Below are positions 45,953 to 55,599 of a DNA stretch of 64,000 nucleotides, in pieces. The DNA lies in the NCBI GenBank assembly GCA_009746045.1, contig RPFO01001162.1, forward strand, positions 614,978 through 678,977. Reading direction: 5' to 3'. This stretch comes from Mesostigma viride (Eukaryota > Streptophyta > Mesostigmatophyceae > Mesostigmatales > Mesostigmataceae). Made by a program: the position numbers and the translations under genes. Numbering within the stretch: position 1 is the first letter of the stretch; each line of letters opens with the position of its first letter. A model generated the notes under the pieces. The model was given only the letters and a program-made list of their open reading frames with translations, was not told where the DNA came from and made no database searches.

Positions 45953-46239
45953 AGTTATTATAAATAGTGACGGAACCTTTTTGCCACTTGGCAATTAGGT
46001 CCGTCACTATTTATCCGGCGAAAACCACTCGCCGGCATCAATTCCGCGCCACGTTCACGTGAACTTAACGCGGAATAGATGCCGGCGAGTGGTTTTCGCC
46101 GGATAAATAGTGACGGACCTAATTGCCAAGTGGCAAAAAGGTTCCGTCACTATTTATAATAACTCTAGGGACAACCGAGGCAAAAGGACCTAATTTACGT
46201 CCGTAACTACAACGAATTGTTACGCGACGTAACAACAGT

Positions 46240-46836
46240 ATATTGCTCACGAAGAGAGGAGTAGGCAAAATGATCATAATTTCTATCATCTAGAGGCATG
46301 GTGCTGAAATCACTATTAACTTCTAAATCAGCCACACGGGTGGGGACCTGGGCTGCCTCATAGGCCGTCTCAGGGTAGGACCAGGAAGCAGGTGGGTAAA
46401 AGGGAACTGCACTAGGGCGTCCAGAAGGGCCGACAGGGGCAGATGCACGACCCGTGTTAAAAGCAGGCATGGAAGGCACAGGGTGGGAAGGAGGCCTAGC
46501 AACATTGTTAGTTAGTGAGGACCTGCTGGGGGGTTGAGCCAAGATTGCAGGAGGGGCAGAGGCCTGGTTCAGGGTAAGGGAAGGGTCATCACTGAATCTG
46601 ACATGCATACGTTGTTCATAGGTAGGAGGAGTAAGTGAGGGACGACGGCGACCACCAGTAGCAGGAGAAGGAGGTGAGGTACGAAGATTACCTTGAGGGG
46701 TGAGATGGTGCACCGTTTCAAGTGAGTCCCGTCGGTTACCACGATTGTTGTTATGGTTGTTAGTATTATTATTATTATTACTCATAGTAGGAGTGTTGGT
46801 AGGTATAGGCGACATGTTACCACCCACTGGATCCAT
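46240..46836 (-). pseudogene. Gypsy A gag, N-terminal segment
   Basis: Starts MDPVGGNMSPIPTNTPTMSN at 46836 with an Asn-rich run, then Pro/Ser-rich sequence to YSSLREQYTV, where gypsy C inserted. Noticeably more diverged from gypsy B (about nine in ten residues shared by eye) than the pol region is. Confidence 0.87.
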
Positions 46837-46961
46837 TTTTAATTAAGTAAATGATTAGGAATCTAATCTGAAAGCAACAAGGATAAAGGACAAGGCCTAA
46901 TTTAAGACAAGGAAAGAAAAGAAAAAGCTTTTAGTGTCCTAAAAGAAGGAAACAATTTAAA

Positions 46962-47366
46962 TCAATCCTTTTTAGCAACAGTAATGGATAGGGAACCGAA
47001 CTCTAAGGTGAGAGGCGTGTCTAAGCTAGATGAGGATGCAGCCCGTTTAGGGGGAGACGAAGGAGGAGATGGAGGTGGTGTAACAAAAACAAGACTATCT
47101 AATGCAGGACGAGCATGAGGAGAAGGACGAGAATGGAGACCCAAGTCTGATTCACTATGCTTTAAGAGGTAGGTCTGAGCTTCTTCAAAGGACATAAACT
47201 TCTTATATTTGGAGACGTTATAAGCACGTGACTGAACGAACTTCCTAGCATCGGCCCACGATAAGAAAATAGATGCCCATTGAGGGGTAACAACAACGTA
47301 ATACTTCGCTAAACTATTATTACTAGTCGAATGAGAAGGAGCAGGCAAAGGACGTCGCTGGCTCAT
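46962..47366 (-). CDS. Gypsy A ORF0: RNase H1 N-domain/viroplasmin-like protein
   Basis: An intact 134-residue ORF homologous to the gypsy B ORF0. The conserved block is LAKYYVVVTPQWASIFLSW to KYKKFMSFEEAQTYL, the hybrid-binding-domain pattern. The C-terminal residues (SSSLDTPLTLEFGSLSITV) are also shared. Identity to the B copy is roughly three quarters by eye, far below that of pol, yet no frameshift or stop is present although every other A gene is broken. This argues for selection until recently, or for a short neutral target. It sits alone upstream of gag with its own ATG, first in the transcript. Confidence 0.7.
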   Translation of the reverse strand: MSQRRPLPAPSHSTSNNSLAKYYVVVTPQWASIFLSWADARKFVQSRAYNVSKYKKFMSFEEAQTYLLKHSESDLGLHSRPSPHARPALDSLVFVTPPPSPPSSPPKRAASSSSLDTPLTLEFGSLSITVAKKD

Positions 47367-47906
47367 GTTAACGCACCTGGTAGGTCTTGAGTAGTCAAAT
47401 AAGGAGAACGAGGGGTAGGCGACTTATCTCGGGTGTCTGAAACCGAACCAGATTGACGACGCACGCAGGGACGAGGTTGCCAGCGCCAGGTGGTCGTAAG
47501 TATCCGGTTTCAAGAATTCTGCGTCTGGCGATGGGTCGTCTAAATACAACGCAGGCAAGAATGCAGAAAAGTGTAATCTACGAGACGCTAGTCGTCTCTC
47601 TAACGTAGAACCAAAACCATCACCTATCTACGACAGTAGGCCACATGTCTGAAGAAAACAAAATTAACGAGGAAAAGGAAAAGGAACTAGCTACGTGAGG
47701 AGTTCATCCGCTTTGAGCAGGTCTAACTTCTAGGCAGGGCGTGTCCCGAATCGGGCAGCACTACCCCCCCAGCTTGCAGGCGACCCGCCCATTACCTGTC
47801 AAGTAGGTGTCGTCTTCATTTTCCCGGACGCGGAAGGGTTGATTCAATGACGTATGTTGCAGGGGATCGTCGTCTGGTTCTCTACCTAAAATTCCTCCGA
47901 GTCCAT
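47367..47906 (-). other. Gypsy A leader and primer-binding site
   Basis: About 540 bases without a long ORF. The candidate primer-binding site TGGACTCGGAGGAAT (minus strand) is at 47891-47905, one base from the LTR. It differs from that of gypsy B at a few positions. Confidence 0.5.
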
Positions 47907-48397
47907 TGTTACGCCTCGGGTATCTACCACTACCTCTACCTCTACCTGGCCTGATGCTACCTAAACTAGTCAAGCCACCTCTAGTTAAACCCCTAGCGAA
48001 AGACGAACGAGACGATCCAGATCTCAATGCATTGACGTAAGTGTTACTATAATACGCCATAAGCCATTTACACAACCCGTTTACTCCAGGAATAGAGGAA
48101 GGAAACACAACTACACTGCCGTGACCCAAGCCTATATGTGTTAATTCATTTAACACACGCCGAGTGCACACACGAGGGGTAGAACGTGCATAAATGGTCA
48201 CCAACGGTCCAACACGCTCGGGCCGACCTGGCCCTCGCCTACCGATGCACGCTGCATGGTCCACTACATTCTACCAAAGGATGAGGACCACTAATAAAGT
48301 ACGCGGCGCGGCGCCCAAAGGCACCCAATGTACCACAGTACTGTTACGAGGACAATAATGTCCCGGTAGGAACTACACGTAAACCTAGGGACAACCG
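47907..48397 (-). repeat. Gypsy A 5' LTR, first part
   Basis: Matches the 3' LTR at 13637 with about ten differences. Interrupted at TAGGGACAACCG by the full-length LINE. The LTR resumes at 53616-53673, where a 10-base stretch before the terminal TAACA is deleted. Confidence 0.92.
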
Positions 48398-48527
48398 GGT
48401 AAATTGCAGTAGATGCGTCTTTCAAGGACGAACACGATGATATAATTTTCAGCAGCCATCGCCCAAGATTTAGCGCAATATCATAAAACGCAGCACAGGC
48501 AGGGTTCGTAATTTTCCGGAACCGGCT

Positions 48528-50267
48528 ATGGCAGAAACTCCGTCAACTGCCTCCCCTTCTCTCTCCGAGAGGGAGGCTTCAGCGCCCAACACGATTACGC
48601 AACTAATTGCAGATGCGGAAACCATTGCGACGCAGCCCCGGCAAACGCGGCCGCCATTACCGCCTCCTCCAAGCGGGTTTGCTTCTCCCCAGCCGACGAG
48701 ATGGAGAGCCAGATCCCCCGCCATCGTCTTCCAAAGACACCCCCATTGACGACGCCATCGACGACGACGACGACGACGCTAACGACGCTGAGTTCGACCC
48801 AGCATCCTTCATGCCTGGCAGGTTGTCGACGAGCTCCGGTTCTTTTCGCTTACCGCCGAGCAGGCGCAGGCTATCCTGCACCACCTGAAGGCCAACGGCA
48901 AGGAGATATATTTTCCTTACGTCTGGCGGGACCATTCCAGGACGACATCGCCGAATTGGACGAGCCACAGCTTCGACTTTCTGTTTTCTTGAGCCATGCG
49001 CAGGCCCCTTGCCTCCGGGCACTCTTTGCCGCTTTCAGGACGCCGACGCGGCACCGCCAACACCCCCGATGCTTCCCCGGAAGCAGCAGACCTGCACAAG
49101 CTCAATAAGAAAGTCGCAGACATGGCTGCCCAACTCGGCACCTTGTCCACCGCTATCCGTCAAGACACTGCCGAGCTCCGCTCCAGCATTGCCGAGGTCA
49201 AGGCCGCCCTGACCAGCCCGCCCCAACCAGCCGCCCCCGCACCGGCCACCAGCTACGCTAACATGGTCAAACAGACGGACATTGCCAACCTGATGGAGGA
49301 TGCCGCACGCAGGGGGGCTGCAGCCCACAAGACTGCTATCGAGGAGGACCTGCGCTCACGCAGTATAGTGGTCCGGTATTTCCAGGTCGCACAGCAGCCT
49401 GAAACGGACCTGATGCTAGCGCAACGCCTGTACCACAGCCTCATCGTGGGCAGGCTGCAACTGGGCAACGAACGCATCCGCATTGAGTCGGCAGCCTGGA
49501 TGGCGGGCCAGCCTGGCCCCATCCGGGTGACCTTTGCGAATGTGGCCAGCAAGGTGAAGGTACTCCAGGCCCGCAAGCTCCTAGGCGGGAAGAACGCGCC
49601 GAGCCTCGACGACCTCCTCTCACCGGCCCAGCTAGTCATCAAGAATGGTCTGCTGGGCAGCGACGTGGCGATCAAGGCCAGCAGGAGCCAGAAGGTCTAC
49701 GTCCGCCTCGTCCACGACACCCCCGTGCTATTCATCAACGGCCAGCGCACGGAGGCGCAGGCTCCTAACAAGCGGCACAAGTCGGGCCGTACCAGGCCCG
49801 CCCCAGCTGCGTCATCATCGTCTACGCACGTCCCGGGTATGGATGCGCCCGGTAAGGGCACACCCTCGCGGCCTCGCGGTACAATAGGCTTTGGGCACAG
49901 CCTTTATAAACAAGCCCCTTTCCATCCTCATGTCGCACCGTGCGAGCATGATCAGGATGCAAGGTCGCCAGGCACGCCACGGTCAACCTTCCCGCCAATT
50001 TACCAGCCTACACGCCTCCTAGCCCGCCTTGAGCGGGATGAGGCCCAGTCGACACGCCGGCGACCCCAGCCAGGACGGAGACGACGCATATCCGTCCTGA
50101 AAGAAAGCCTCCATGCGTTGACAAGCATTAACCCCAATCGCCACCCTCCCCCTCCCCCCCCCCCCCCCCCCACCCCCACCTCCAGCACTACCCTTCTCCA
50201 CCCCCACCCCCACCCCCACCCCCCCGCTAATAGGGCAACGGCCCATTCTTGGTATTGCAAGTTTTAA
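48528..50267 (+). pseudogene. LINE ORF1 (RNA-binding), frameshifted in N-terminal part
   Basis: Starts MAETPSTASPSLSEREASA at 48528. Two shifts between about 48690 and 48990 break the N-terminal third, which holds the block DELRFFSLTAEQAQAILHHL, alike to ORF1 at 6103. From about 48996 the frame is open to 50267: a heptad-rich helix (LHKLNKKVADMAAQLGTL, SSIAEVKAAL), an RRM-like region (SRSIVVRYFQVAQQPETDL to RVTFANVASKVKVLQARKLL) and a C-terminal region (QKVYVRLVHDTPVLFINGQR). The His/Pro-rich C-terminus is translation of the low-complexity tract. Role by analogy with L1: RNA packaging and chaperone. Confidence 0.8.
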
Positions 50268-53200
50268 CGTGCGCACCCTCCCTGCAGATCCTTCTACGAG
50301 CGGCGGCACCCCAGCACGCCAACGCGTCGACGAGCTGATCGCCCTGTGCGCCGACAACAAGATCGCTGTTCTTGGAGTCCAGGAGCACCGACGCACCGTT
50401 GACCCTCAGCACGCGGTCAACGGTCTGCTGGTCGACGACCTGCGGCAGGCTGGCGGTTCCACTATGGTGGCGGCGACGCGCCGGGCCAAGGTGGTGTGGG
50501 CCTCTTGTGCTCGCCGGCAGCATCAGAGCAGCTCCAGTCCATCGTGCTGCGGTCCCCGCGTGTGCTAGTGGCCACTTTTTCGGCCACTGAGGGCCATTCA
50601 CACCACACGCTAACCGTTATCGTGGGATATGCACCACATGCGGGTCGAGCTCAGGCGGAACGTGAGGCCTTCTTCGACGCCCTCAAGGAGGAGGAGGCCA
50701 ACATCCCAGCTCGGCACTTCCTGGTTATGCTGCTCGACGCCAACGCCACGCTGCCAGTTGGCACTGGGGGCGCTCAGTATTCCCCAACCAACACGACAGC
50801 CAACGGTAACACGCCTTTATTTGCGAATCTGCTGGCAGAATCTGCGCTGGTTGCATGCAATGCTTCTTTCGCACGCCCCGCTGAGCAGCTGGCCACCTTT
50901 TTTGGGCCGTCGGATCGGGTGGTGTGCCTTGATTATGTCTGCGTACGTCGGGCTCAGCGCCCCTCAGTTGTCGATGCTCGCGTCCTGCAAGATTCTGTCA
51001 GCACGGTGGAATCTGATCATCGTCTCGTGCTCGCTCGCATCAGATTGCGGTTTCCTGGGGTGAAACCGTCGCGACAGCTGGCACCTCAGCCAGATCTGAA
51101 AGTGCTCCGGATTGTGCTGAAGGATGCCGACAAGATGTCAGCAGCAGAGCAGGCCGCTATGTCGCACAGGGATGATTTCCTGGCCGTATTCGACGCCGGG
51201 GGCAGCCGACAGCAGTTACACGCCATTCCGCCGCCGGGGGATATTTCAGTGATCCTCCGTGGTGTCGCCGCCAAGTATCGCCTGGCTGCCCGCACCCTCC
51301 CCACCTTGCCTCCGCGTCGGCAGCTTGCTGTCCACCGTCACGCACCGACAGTGGTCGCCGCCAGGCAGATGCTCCGCCGCAACAGAGATCCGATCGCCAA
51401 ACCTGGGCTGCAAGCAGCTCTGAGGGCCGCCTACGAGCAGGCTGAGAAGGCAGATGCTCAGCAGATGGTCAAGGACCTGCGCAGCTGCCAGCAGAAGCAC
51501 GACGGCAAGGGGGCCTGGTTCTGGTACAAGCGCCTCGGGCACCCGGACGGCCTCGGCCGGCCCCACCGCCACGACGTCCCCGGCGCCCCAGCCAAGCGGC
51601 TTCGTACCTGGGCCACGGCCACGGCCGAGGTCGTGGGGACAGCTGCGCCGCCCCCACCCCTGCTCCCAGCCGCCGCCGCCCGCCCGGCCGCCCTGGCCGG
51701 CCCCGCAGGGCCCCCGGCCCCGCCTAGGTCAGCGGCGGACTACCTAGTCCCCCCGCTGGTCGGCCCACTTGGCGACCCGTCTGACATGCCTCCTTTCACC
51801 TCTCGCGAGGTCACGGAGGCGGTCCAGCGCCTGCGTTATGACGCAGCCACCGGCTCTGACGAGATTCCGGCCGCAGTTGTAAAACTTGCAGCCGAATTCG
51901 AGGACACAGGTGTTATGCTGCTCTTCCGGGACATCTGCAACCGCCTTCTGCTGTCGTCGCAACCACCTCCAGCGGCCTGGCAACACAGTTTTCGCACGAT
52001 GCTGTACAAGAACAAGGGGTCGCCTGCCGACCCCGGCAACTACAGAGGGGTGTGCATTCAAAGTGCCCCCCTCAAGCTTCTTATGCGGCTCATCCTGAAC
52101 CGCCTGCGCACGGCCCTGGACGGTCACCTCAGCGAGACTCAGCACGGCTTCCGTTCAGGTCGCAACACAGTACAGGCGCTCTTCGCTACTCGCCGACTGG
52201 TGGAGGAACTGCAACGCCTTCAGCCTGGTGAGTCCCCTTTGCACCTTGTGCTGGTGGACTTCATCAAAGCCTTCGATTCGGTTTTCTGGCCTGCGCTTTG
52301 GGACATCCTCGAGTTGTTCCGGATCCCCCGCCCCCTGATTGCTGTCATCCGCAACCTGTATGAAGGGTCCACCACTTCGGTGCGCACTTCTTACGGGACC
52401 ACGCCCCCATGCCCTTTACAGAAGGGTGTGTGGCAGGGCTGCGTGCTGTCGCCCTACCTGTTCATTATTGTTGTCGAATACGTAATGATTCAGGCGCGCA
52501 AGCGATTTGCCCGCATCGTGGGCAGGGAACCAGGAGTGCAGGTTGCTAACAAATTCTGGCATGGCGGTGCGGACACGGAGATTCGGCTAGCAGACATCAT
52601 TTACGCAGACGACACCACCCTCTTCGAGGACACTGAGCACGTGCAGACATGGCTTGACTGCCTGGCTCTCGAGGCCCGTGCAGTGGGGCTTGAGGTCAGC
52701 AAGAAGACAGAGGCCCTGGCGGTTGGGCTCACCAACCCAGCGCCGCCCCTCTATCTCCTAGACGGCTCTCGAGTCCTGTATCGGGACCGCGTTAAGCTGC
52801 TGGGCAGCCTGCTCCCTAGCTGCGAGGTTGATGTGGACCACCGCATCTCCCTCGCCTGGCACGCTTTACGCCAGTACCGGGCCCTGTGGCGCAAGCCCCT
52901 GGGCAAGATCGAGAAACAGGACCTGTTCAAGGTCCTCGTCCTTCCTGTTCTCACGTATGGCGCCGAGACGTGGACCCTCACCGCCGACCTGGCCCGCAAG
53001 CTGGACGGCGCGGTCACCAGCATGCTGCGTTCCATTTTCAGAGTAGGATATGCTGCTCATGTCCGCAATGAGGACCTGTACCAGGGCATGCCCTATATCA
53101 CCAGCACAATTAAGCAACGCCGCCTGCAGCTAGTAGGGCACCTAGCTCGCACCAACCAGGTAGACACCTCACGTGGCCCCCCCGCAGGACTGCGACCAGC

Positions 53201-53429
53201 CCAGCCTGGCCGGCACCTCCTGACGTGGGCTGGGCCCAGTGATGTTAGACGCCGCAAGGCCCGCACCTTCAAAGAACAGCTAGTAGAGGACATGGGGGGC
53301 CTAGGCCTCTCCGTGATTTGGAAGAAGATGATGGACAAGGCCAAGTGGGCCCAGGTCATAGAGGACAACGAGCCCCCCCCAGTGGGGAAGCGCCCGCGTG
53401 TGCAATCCCGCGGGAGGCACGCCAGATAG
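50222..53429 (+). pseudogene. LINE ORF2: endonuclease-reverse transcriptase, one frameshift
   Basis: The endonuclease begins LGIASFNVRTLPADPST (about 50250) and contains LGVQEHRR. It shifts frame near 50490 and then continues unbroken for 977 codons. Endonuclease motifs LLDANATLP and TVESDHRLVLARIRL are followed by the RT with KNKGSPADPGNYRGV, DFIKAFDSVFW, QKGVWQGCVLSPYLF and IIYADDTTLFED. The C-terminal region has TYGAETWTLTADL and IKQRRLQLVGHLAR, ending at 53429. All RT catalytic Asp residues are present. ORF2 nicks target DNA and primes reverse transcription there. A single one-base lesion separates it from an open frame of about 1,060 codons. Confidence 0.88.
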
Positions 53430-53615
53430 CTCCCCCTAGGGCAGCGTGCGGCTGCCTAGATAGATGTTGTAGTTAGAATGTCGTTAGATAGATGTAGTAT
53501 GTAGCCAATGTAGATAGATTAGACCGGTAGGAATGTGTGCACCCATCCATCCATCCATCGGGGTTAATGCTCCGTGACTCCCCAACGGGAGCACGAGTCT
53601 AATTAATTAATTAAT

Positions 53616-53673
53616 TAGGGACAACCGAGGCAAAAGACCTAATTTACGTCCGTAACTACAACGAATTGTAACA
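53616..53673 (-). repeat. Gypsy A 5' LTR, end part
   Basis: Remaining 58 bases of the LTR after the LINE, with an internal 10-base deletion just before TAACA. TSD GCAAT follows at 53674-53678, matching 13632-13636. Confidence 0.9.
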
Positions 53674-53678
53674 GCAAT

Positions 53679-54077
53679 ACCAGGAAGAGGAAGGCGACTA
53701 GTGACGCCAAGAAGCAGGCTGATGTGCGGGCGGCACTTAAAGACAGGCTTGCAGACGTTGTAGAAACCGACGCCTCTAACTGGGTGTCCCTTCATGCCAG
53801 CAACACCTCGGGGCGCGCTGCTGGGGCGGCTGGGCCAAGCGGATCATCAAAGGGCCAATCCACCGACGGTAATTTGCCCTCACCTTATGGGCTCAGCAAA
53901 GAGCAGCTGGACGAGGAGCTGTGCGAGGCGCGCATTCATTTGCGCCTTTCAATGCCATCGACGCCCTTCAATGTCATCGACACCTCGGGGCAATGTATAG
54001 TGCATGCATATCTTGAGTTCTACAAATTTATTATCCTTTCCAGTGAGTTGTGCATTGATACTGGTATTGATACTTAG
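53679..54077 (+). pseudogene. ORF inside hAT, 3' part
   Basis: In frame with 13460-13636 once gypsy A and one TSD copy are removed. Basic (TRKRKATSDAKKQADV), then a Gly/Ser-rich linker (GAAGPSGSSKGQSTDG) and SPYGLSKEQLDEELCEARIH. The frame ends at 54077. A GTGAGT at about 54040 could be a splice donor, so the true end is uncertain. Family unknown. Confidence 0.5.
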
Positions 54078-54390
54078 TTGCATGTTGTCTCGATTTTGAA
54101 GAGAAACTATCAAGTTAGACCGTTAGAAACTAAGCTTGTATTTAGGTAGTGGTGGCAATGCCAAAGGTCATGCTATATATGTCATGTATAGGCAAAAGGT
54201 ATGGAAAAACACCAGCAGACTATGCTTGGTTGCTCAGAATGTTGAAAACCCCTCAAAATCATGCCAAAAAAGGGGTTTTCAACGGTTAGCGTACGATCAG
54301 CGTATAATACATTATACACCGCGTATTATGCATTATACACCTGGGGCCGCGTACGACGCGTATCGCGTATGAATCATCACTGTATTCTAC

Positions 54391-54650
54391 TCAGCAAAGC
54401 GCCCCTTCCACTGACCACTTGGGGGGAGGGGGCTTGCCCAATGCAGGGGCAGGCGTAGCCTGGACACTGGTCTTCCACCTCTTCTTGTCCTACATAGCAG
54501 TCCAAGCAAGAGAGAGGGAGTGAATGCGATGTTCAAACTGAGCTGGGACCACTAGGTCAGCCAGCAACTGCTGTGGGTAGGTCATGACATCAAGGAGACA
54601 ACCAGCGCAGGCCAGAAATCGGGAGAATCCGGACCATGGTAGCTCGAGCC
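54391..54650 (-). pseudogene. LINE ORF2 C-terminal remnant (second family)
   Basis: Minus-strand frame MTYPQQLLADLVVPAQFEH, an internal stop, then DKKRWKTSVQATP and GKPPPPKWSVEG. The order QLxxDL, a short helix, DKxxW and Pro/Lys-rich end parallels the ORF2 C-terminus of the full-length LINE (KEQLVEDMGG, MMDKAKWAQV, EPPPVGKRPR) and the end of the insert at 5196. Its 3' UTR continues across the hAT insertion into 12919-12976. At 54594-54634 it includes the 41-base tag also found near 9118-9157. Confidence 0.6.
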
Positions 54651-54753
54651 GGCCGTTACCGTTATCTTGTCCGCGTTTTCGAGTCGTTCAGGATGATGAA
54701 TATGAATGGAGATGGAAATGTGTAGCCTTGTGCATTGAAATTATGGCTGGCTT

Positions 54754-54835
54754 ACGTGTAGATACGTGTAGATACGTGTAGATACGTGTAGATACGTGTA
54801 GATACGTGTAGATACGTGTAGGTATGTGTAGATAC
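54754..54835 (+). repeat. Tandem repeat, 10-bp unit GTGTAGATAC
   Basis: About eight units of GTGTAGATAC with one variant (GTGTAGGTAT), immediately left of the LINE ORF1 fragment. On the minus strand it yields a spurious repeat-coded peptide. Confidence 0.9.
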
Positions 54836-54870
54836 AATTCCATGGGACCGTCCCCTTAAGCAGCACACCA

Positions 54871-55400
54871 CCTCCACCACCTCCGCCGTTGCAGCACAGC
54901 TCCAGCAGTAGAAGCTCGACCTCCGTGAGGAGGCCGAGCTCGCCAAGCGCAGCCTTAACGTCATACTCAAGAACTTCGACATGGAGGAAGGTGAGAATTC
55001 CGAGAAGCTTGCACGTGCGTTTGAAAGCAAAATCCTTGATCGCATGGGCCTTCTTGGTGAGATTAAGCTGGTCGCCCGCCGCCTTCCCCGCGCGCGGGGT
55101 AAGGCAGGGGAGCCCCCGCTTCTGCTCATCTTTAAGAGCCCAGCGGACAAGATTTCGTTTCTCAGTCAGACGCCGCAAGGGGCGCCTCGAGAACACTCCC
55201 TTCACCGTGGACGACGACTTGACCCTGGCGCAGCAACAACGGCGACGGGAGCGATGGCCGACCTACCTCCAGCTCCCGGGCAGACCAAGGCGGGACAGCC
55301 AGTGTACTGGAAGGGGGCGGCCATCTACGTCGGCCACAAGCCCTGGCACGCGACCCCAGCGACCACCGCGGCCCCAGCGACTCTAGACGCCCCAGCTTAG
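54871..55400 (+). pseudogene. LINE ORF1 C-terminal fragment
   Basis: Encodes the ORF1 RRM-like region (LNVILKNFDMEEGENSEKL, LLLIFKSPADKISFLSQ) and C-terminal part (NTPFTVDDDLTLAQQQRRRE, then PVYWKGAAIYVGHKPW), matching the order of 7065-7463. One in-frame stop at about 54909 and shifts near 55170 and 55280. No reverse transcriptase follows, so this may be another ORF1-only element, but no tail or TSD was found. Confidence 0.65.
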
Positions 55401-55599
55401 GGGAATACAGTAGTAGTTGTGTAGAATAGTTAGACAGTGGCCTTGTACATGCACGCCTACCGACTACATGCACTATACCAGCTGACGCATGAACATTAAT
55501 TAGTCATGTACATGTGTGCTCATGACGCGCCACACACCCGATGATGCCTAGCTTTATTATTCAGTTATGCTGTGACTACGCAGAGAGCCACGAGCCACG

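Larger units (their letters stand above)
45133..46164. mobile_element. 1,032-bp palindromic composite element (P-T-P-T'-P)
   Basis: Five blocks: palindrome P1 (45133-45344), T1 (45345-45542), P2 (45543-45754), T2 (45755-45952, the inverse of T1) and P3 (45953-46164, inverted relative to P1). Lengths are 212, 198, 212, 198 and 212. The whole is an inverted repeat centred in P2. Termini are AGTTATTATAAATAGTGACG and its inverse, flanked by a 5-bp duplication CTAGG (45128-45132 and 46165-46169), so it arrived as one unit. No element type I know matches. The arrangement resembles a composite transposon in which short hairpin elements carry a passenger. AG...CT termini with a 5-bp TSD hint at a retroviral-type integrase or Polinton-like enzyme, which is speculation. 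Confidence 0.85.
39865..46234 (-). mobile_element. Gypsy C: nested chromovirus with large internal deletion
   Basis: Inserted in gypsy A gag with TSD ACAGT (39860-39864 and 46235-46239). It keeps the 3' LTR, ORF3 and most of the integrase. Everything from the first integrase codons through RT, gag, ORF0, leader and the first 45 bases of the 5' LTR (plus-strand order) is missing. The junction at 44664-44668 joins integrase to LTR at shared GGCC. Because the primer-binding site and LTR end are gone, the deletion must have happened after insertion. The 5' LTR was also hit by the palindromic composite. Confidence 0.9.
48398..53615 (+). mobile_element. Full-length L1-like LINE
   Basis: A 5.2-kb insertion flanked by a 12-bp duplication TAGGGACAACCG (48386-48397 and 53616-53627). 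It has a 130-bp 5' UTR, ORF1 with coiled-coil and RRM-like regions, ORF2 with an AP-type endonuclease and reverse transcriptase, a short 3' UTR with CATCCATCCATCC, a hairpin (ACTCCCCAACGGGAG) and a TTAA-repeat tail. A (CCCCCA)n-rich stretch (50145-50225) separates the ORFs. It carries few frameshifts and is the youngest intact LINE here; gypsy A LTR was its target. Confidence 0.92.
13637..53673 (-). mobile_element. Gypsy A: Ty3/gypsy chromovirus (outer copy)
   Basis: A minus-strand LTR retrotransposon with TSD GCAAT (13632-13636 and 53674-53678). The LTRs begin TGTTACG and end CGTAACA. Its parts are dispersed by later insertions: 5' LTR 53673-53616 plus 48397-47907, leader, ORF0 47366-46962, gag 46836-46235 plus 39859-39039 plus 21395-21088, PR-RT-RH, IN-chromodomain, ORF3, 3' LTR 14182-13637. 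About ten substitutions and a few small indels separate the two LTRs by eye, against two in gypsy B. It is therefore the older copy, as the nesting requires. All major ORFs carry frameshifts. Confidence 0.92.
12985..54382. mobile_element. hAT-type DNA transposon split by nested retrotransposons
   Basis: Perfect 18-bp terminal inverted repeats CAGTGATGATTCATACGC lie at 12985-13002 and, inverted, at 54365-54382. They are flanked by the 8-bp duplication TATTCTAC (12977-12984 and 54383-54390). CAGTG-type termini with an 8-bp TSD are diagnostic of hAT. Subterminal regions repeat GCGTAT/ATACGC motifs. Without gypsy A the element is about 1.36 kb (652 bp left, 709 bp right). It landed in the 3' UTR of an older minus-strand LINE (54391-54600 joining 12919-12976). 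It holds one interrupted ORF but no recognisable hAT transposase, so it is probably non-autonomous. Confidence 0.85.

Noticed and set aside
45133-46164. CRISPR-like array (three equal repeats with equal spacers)
   Set aside because: The units are 212 bp, the spacers are inverted copies of each other, and the locus is eukaryotic and bounded by a TSD.
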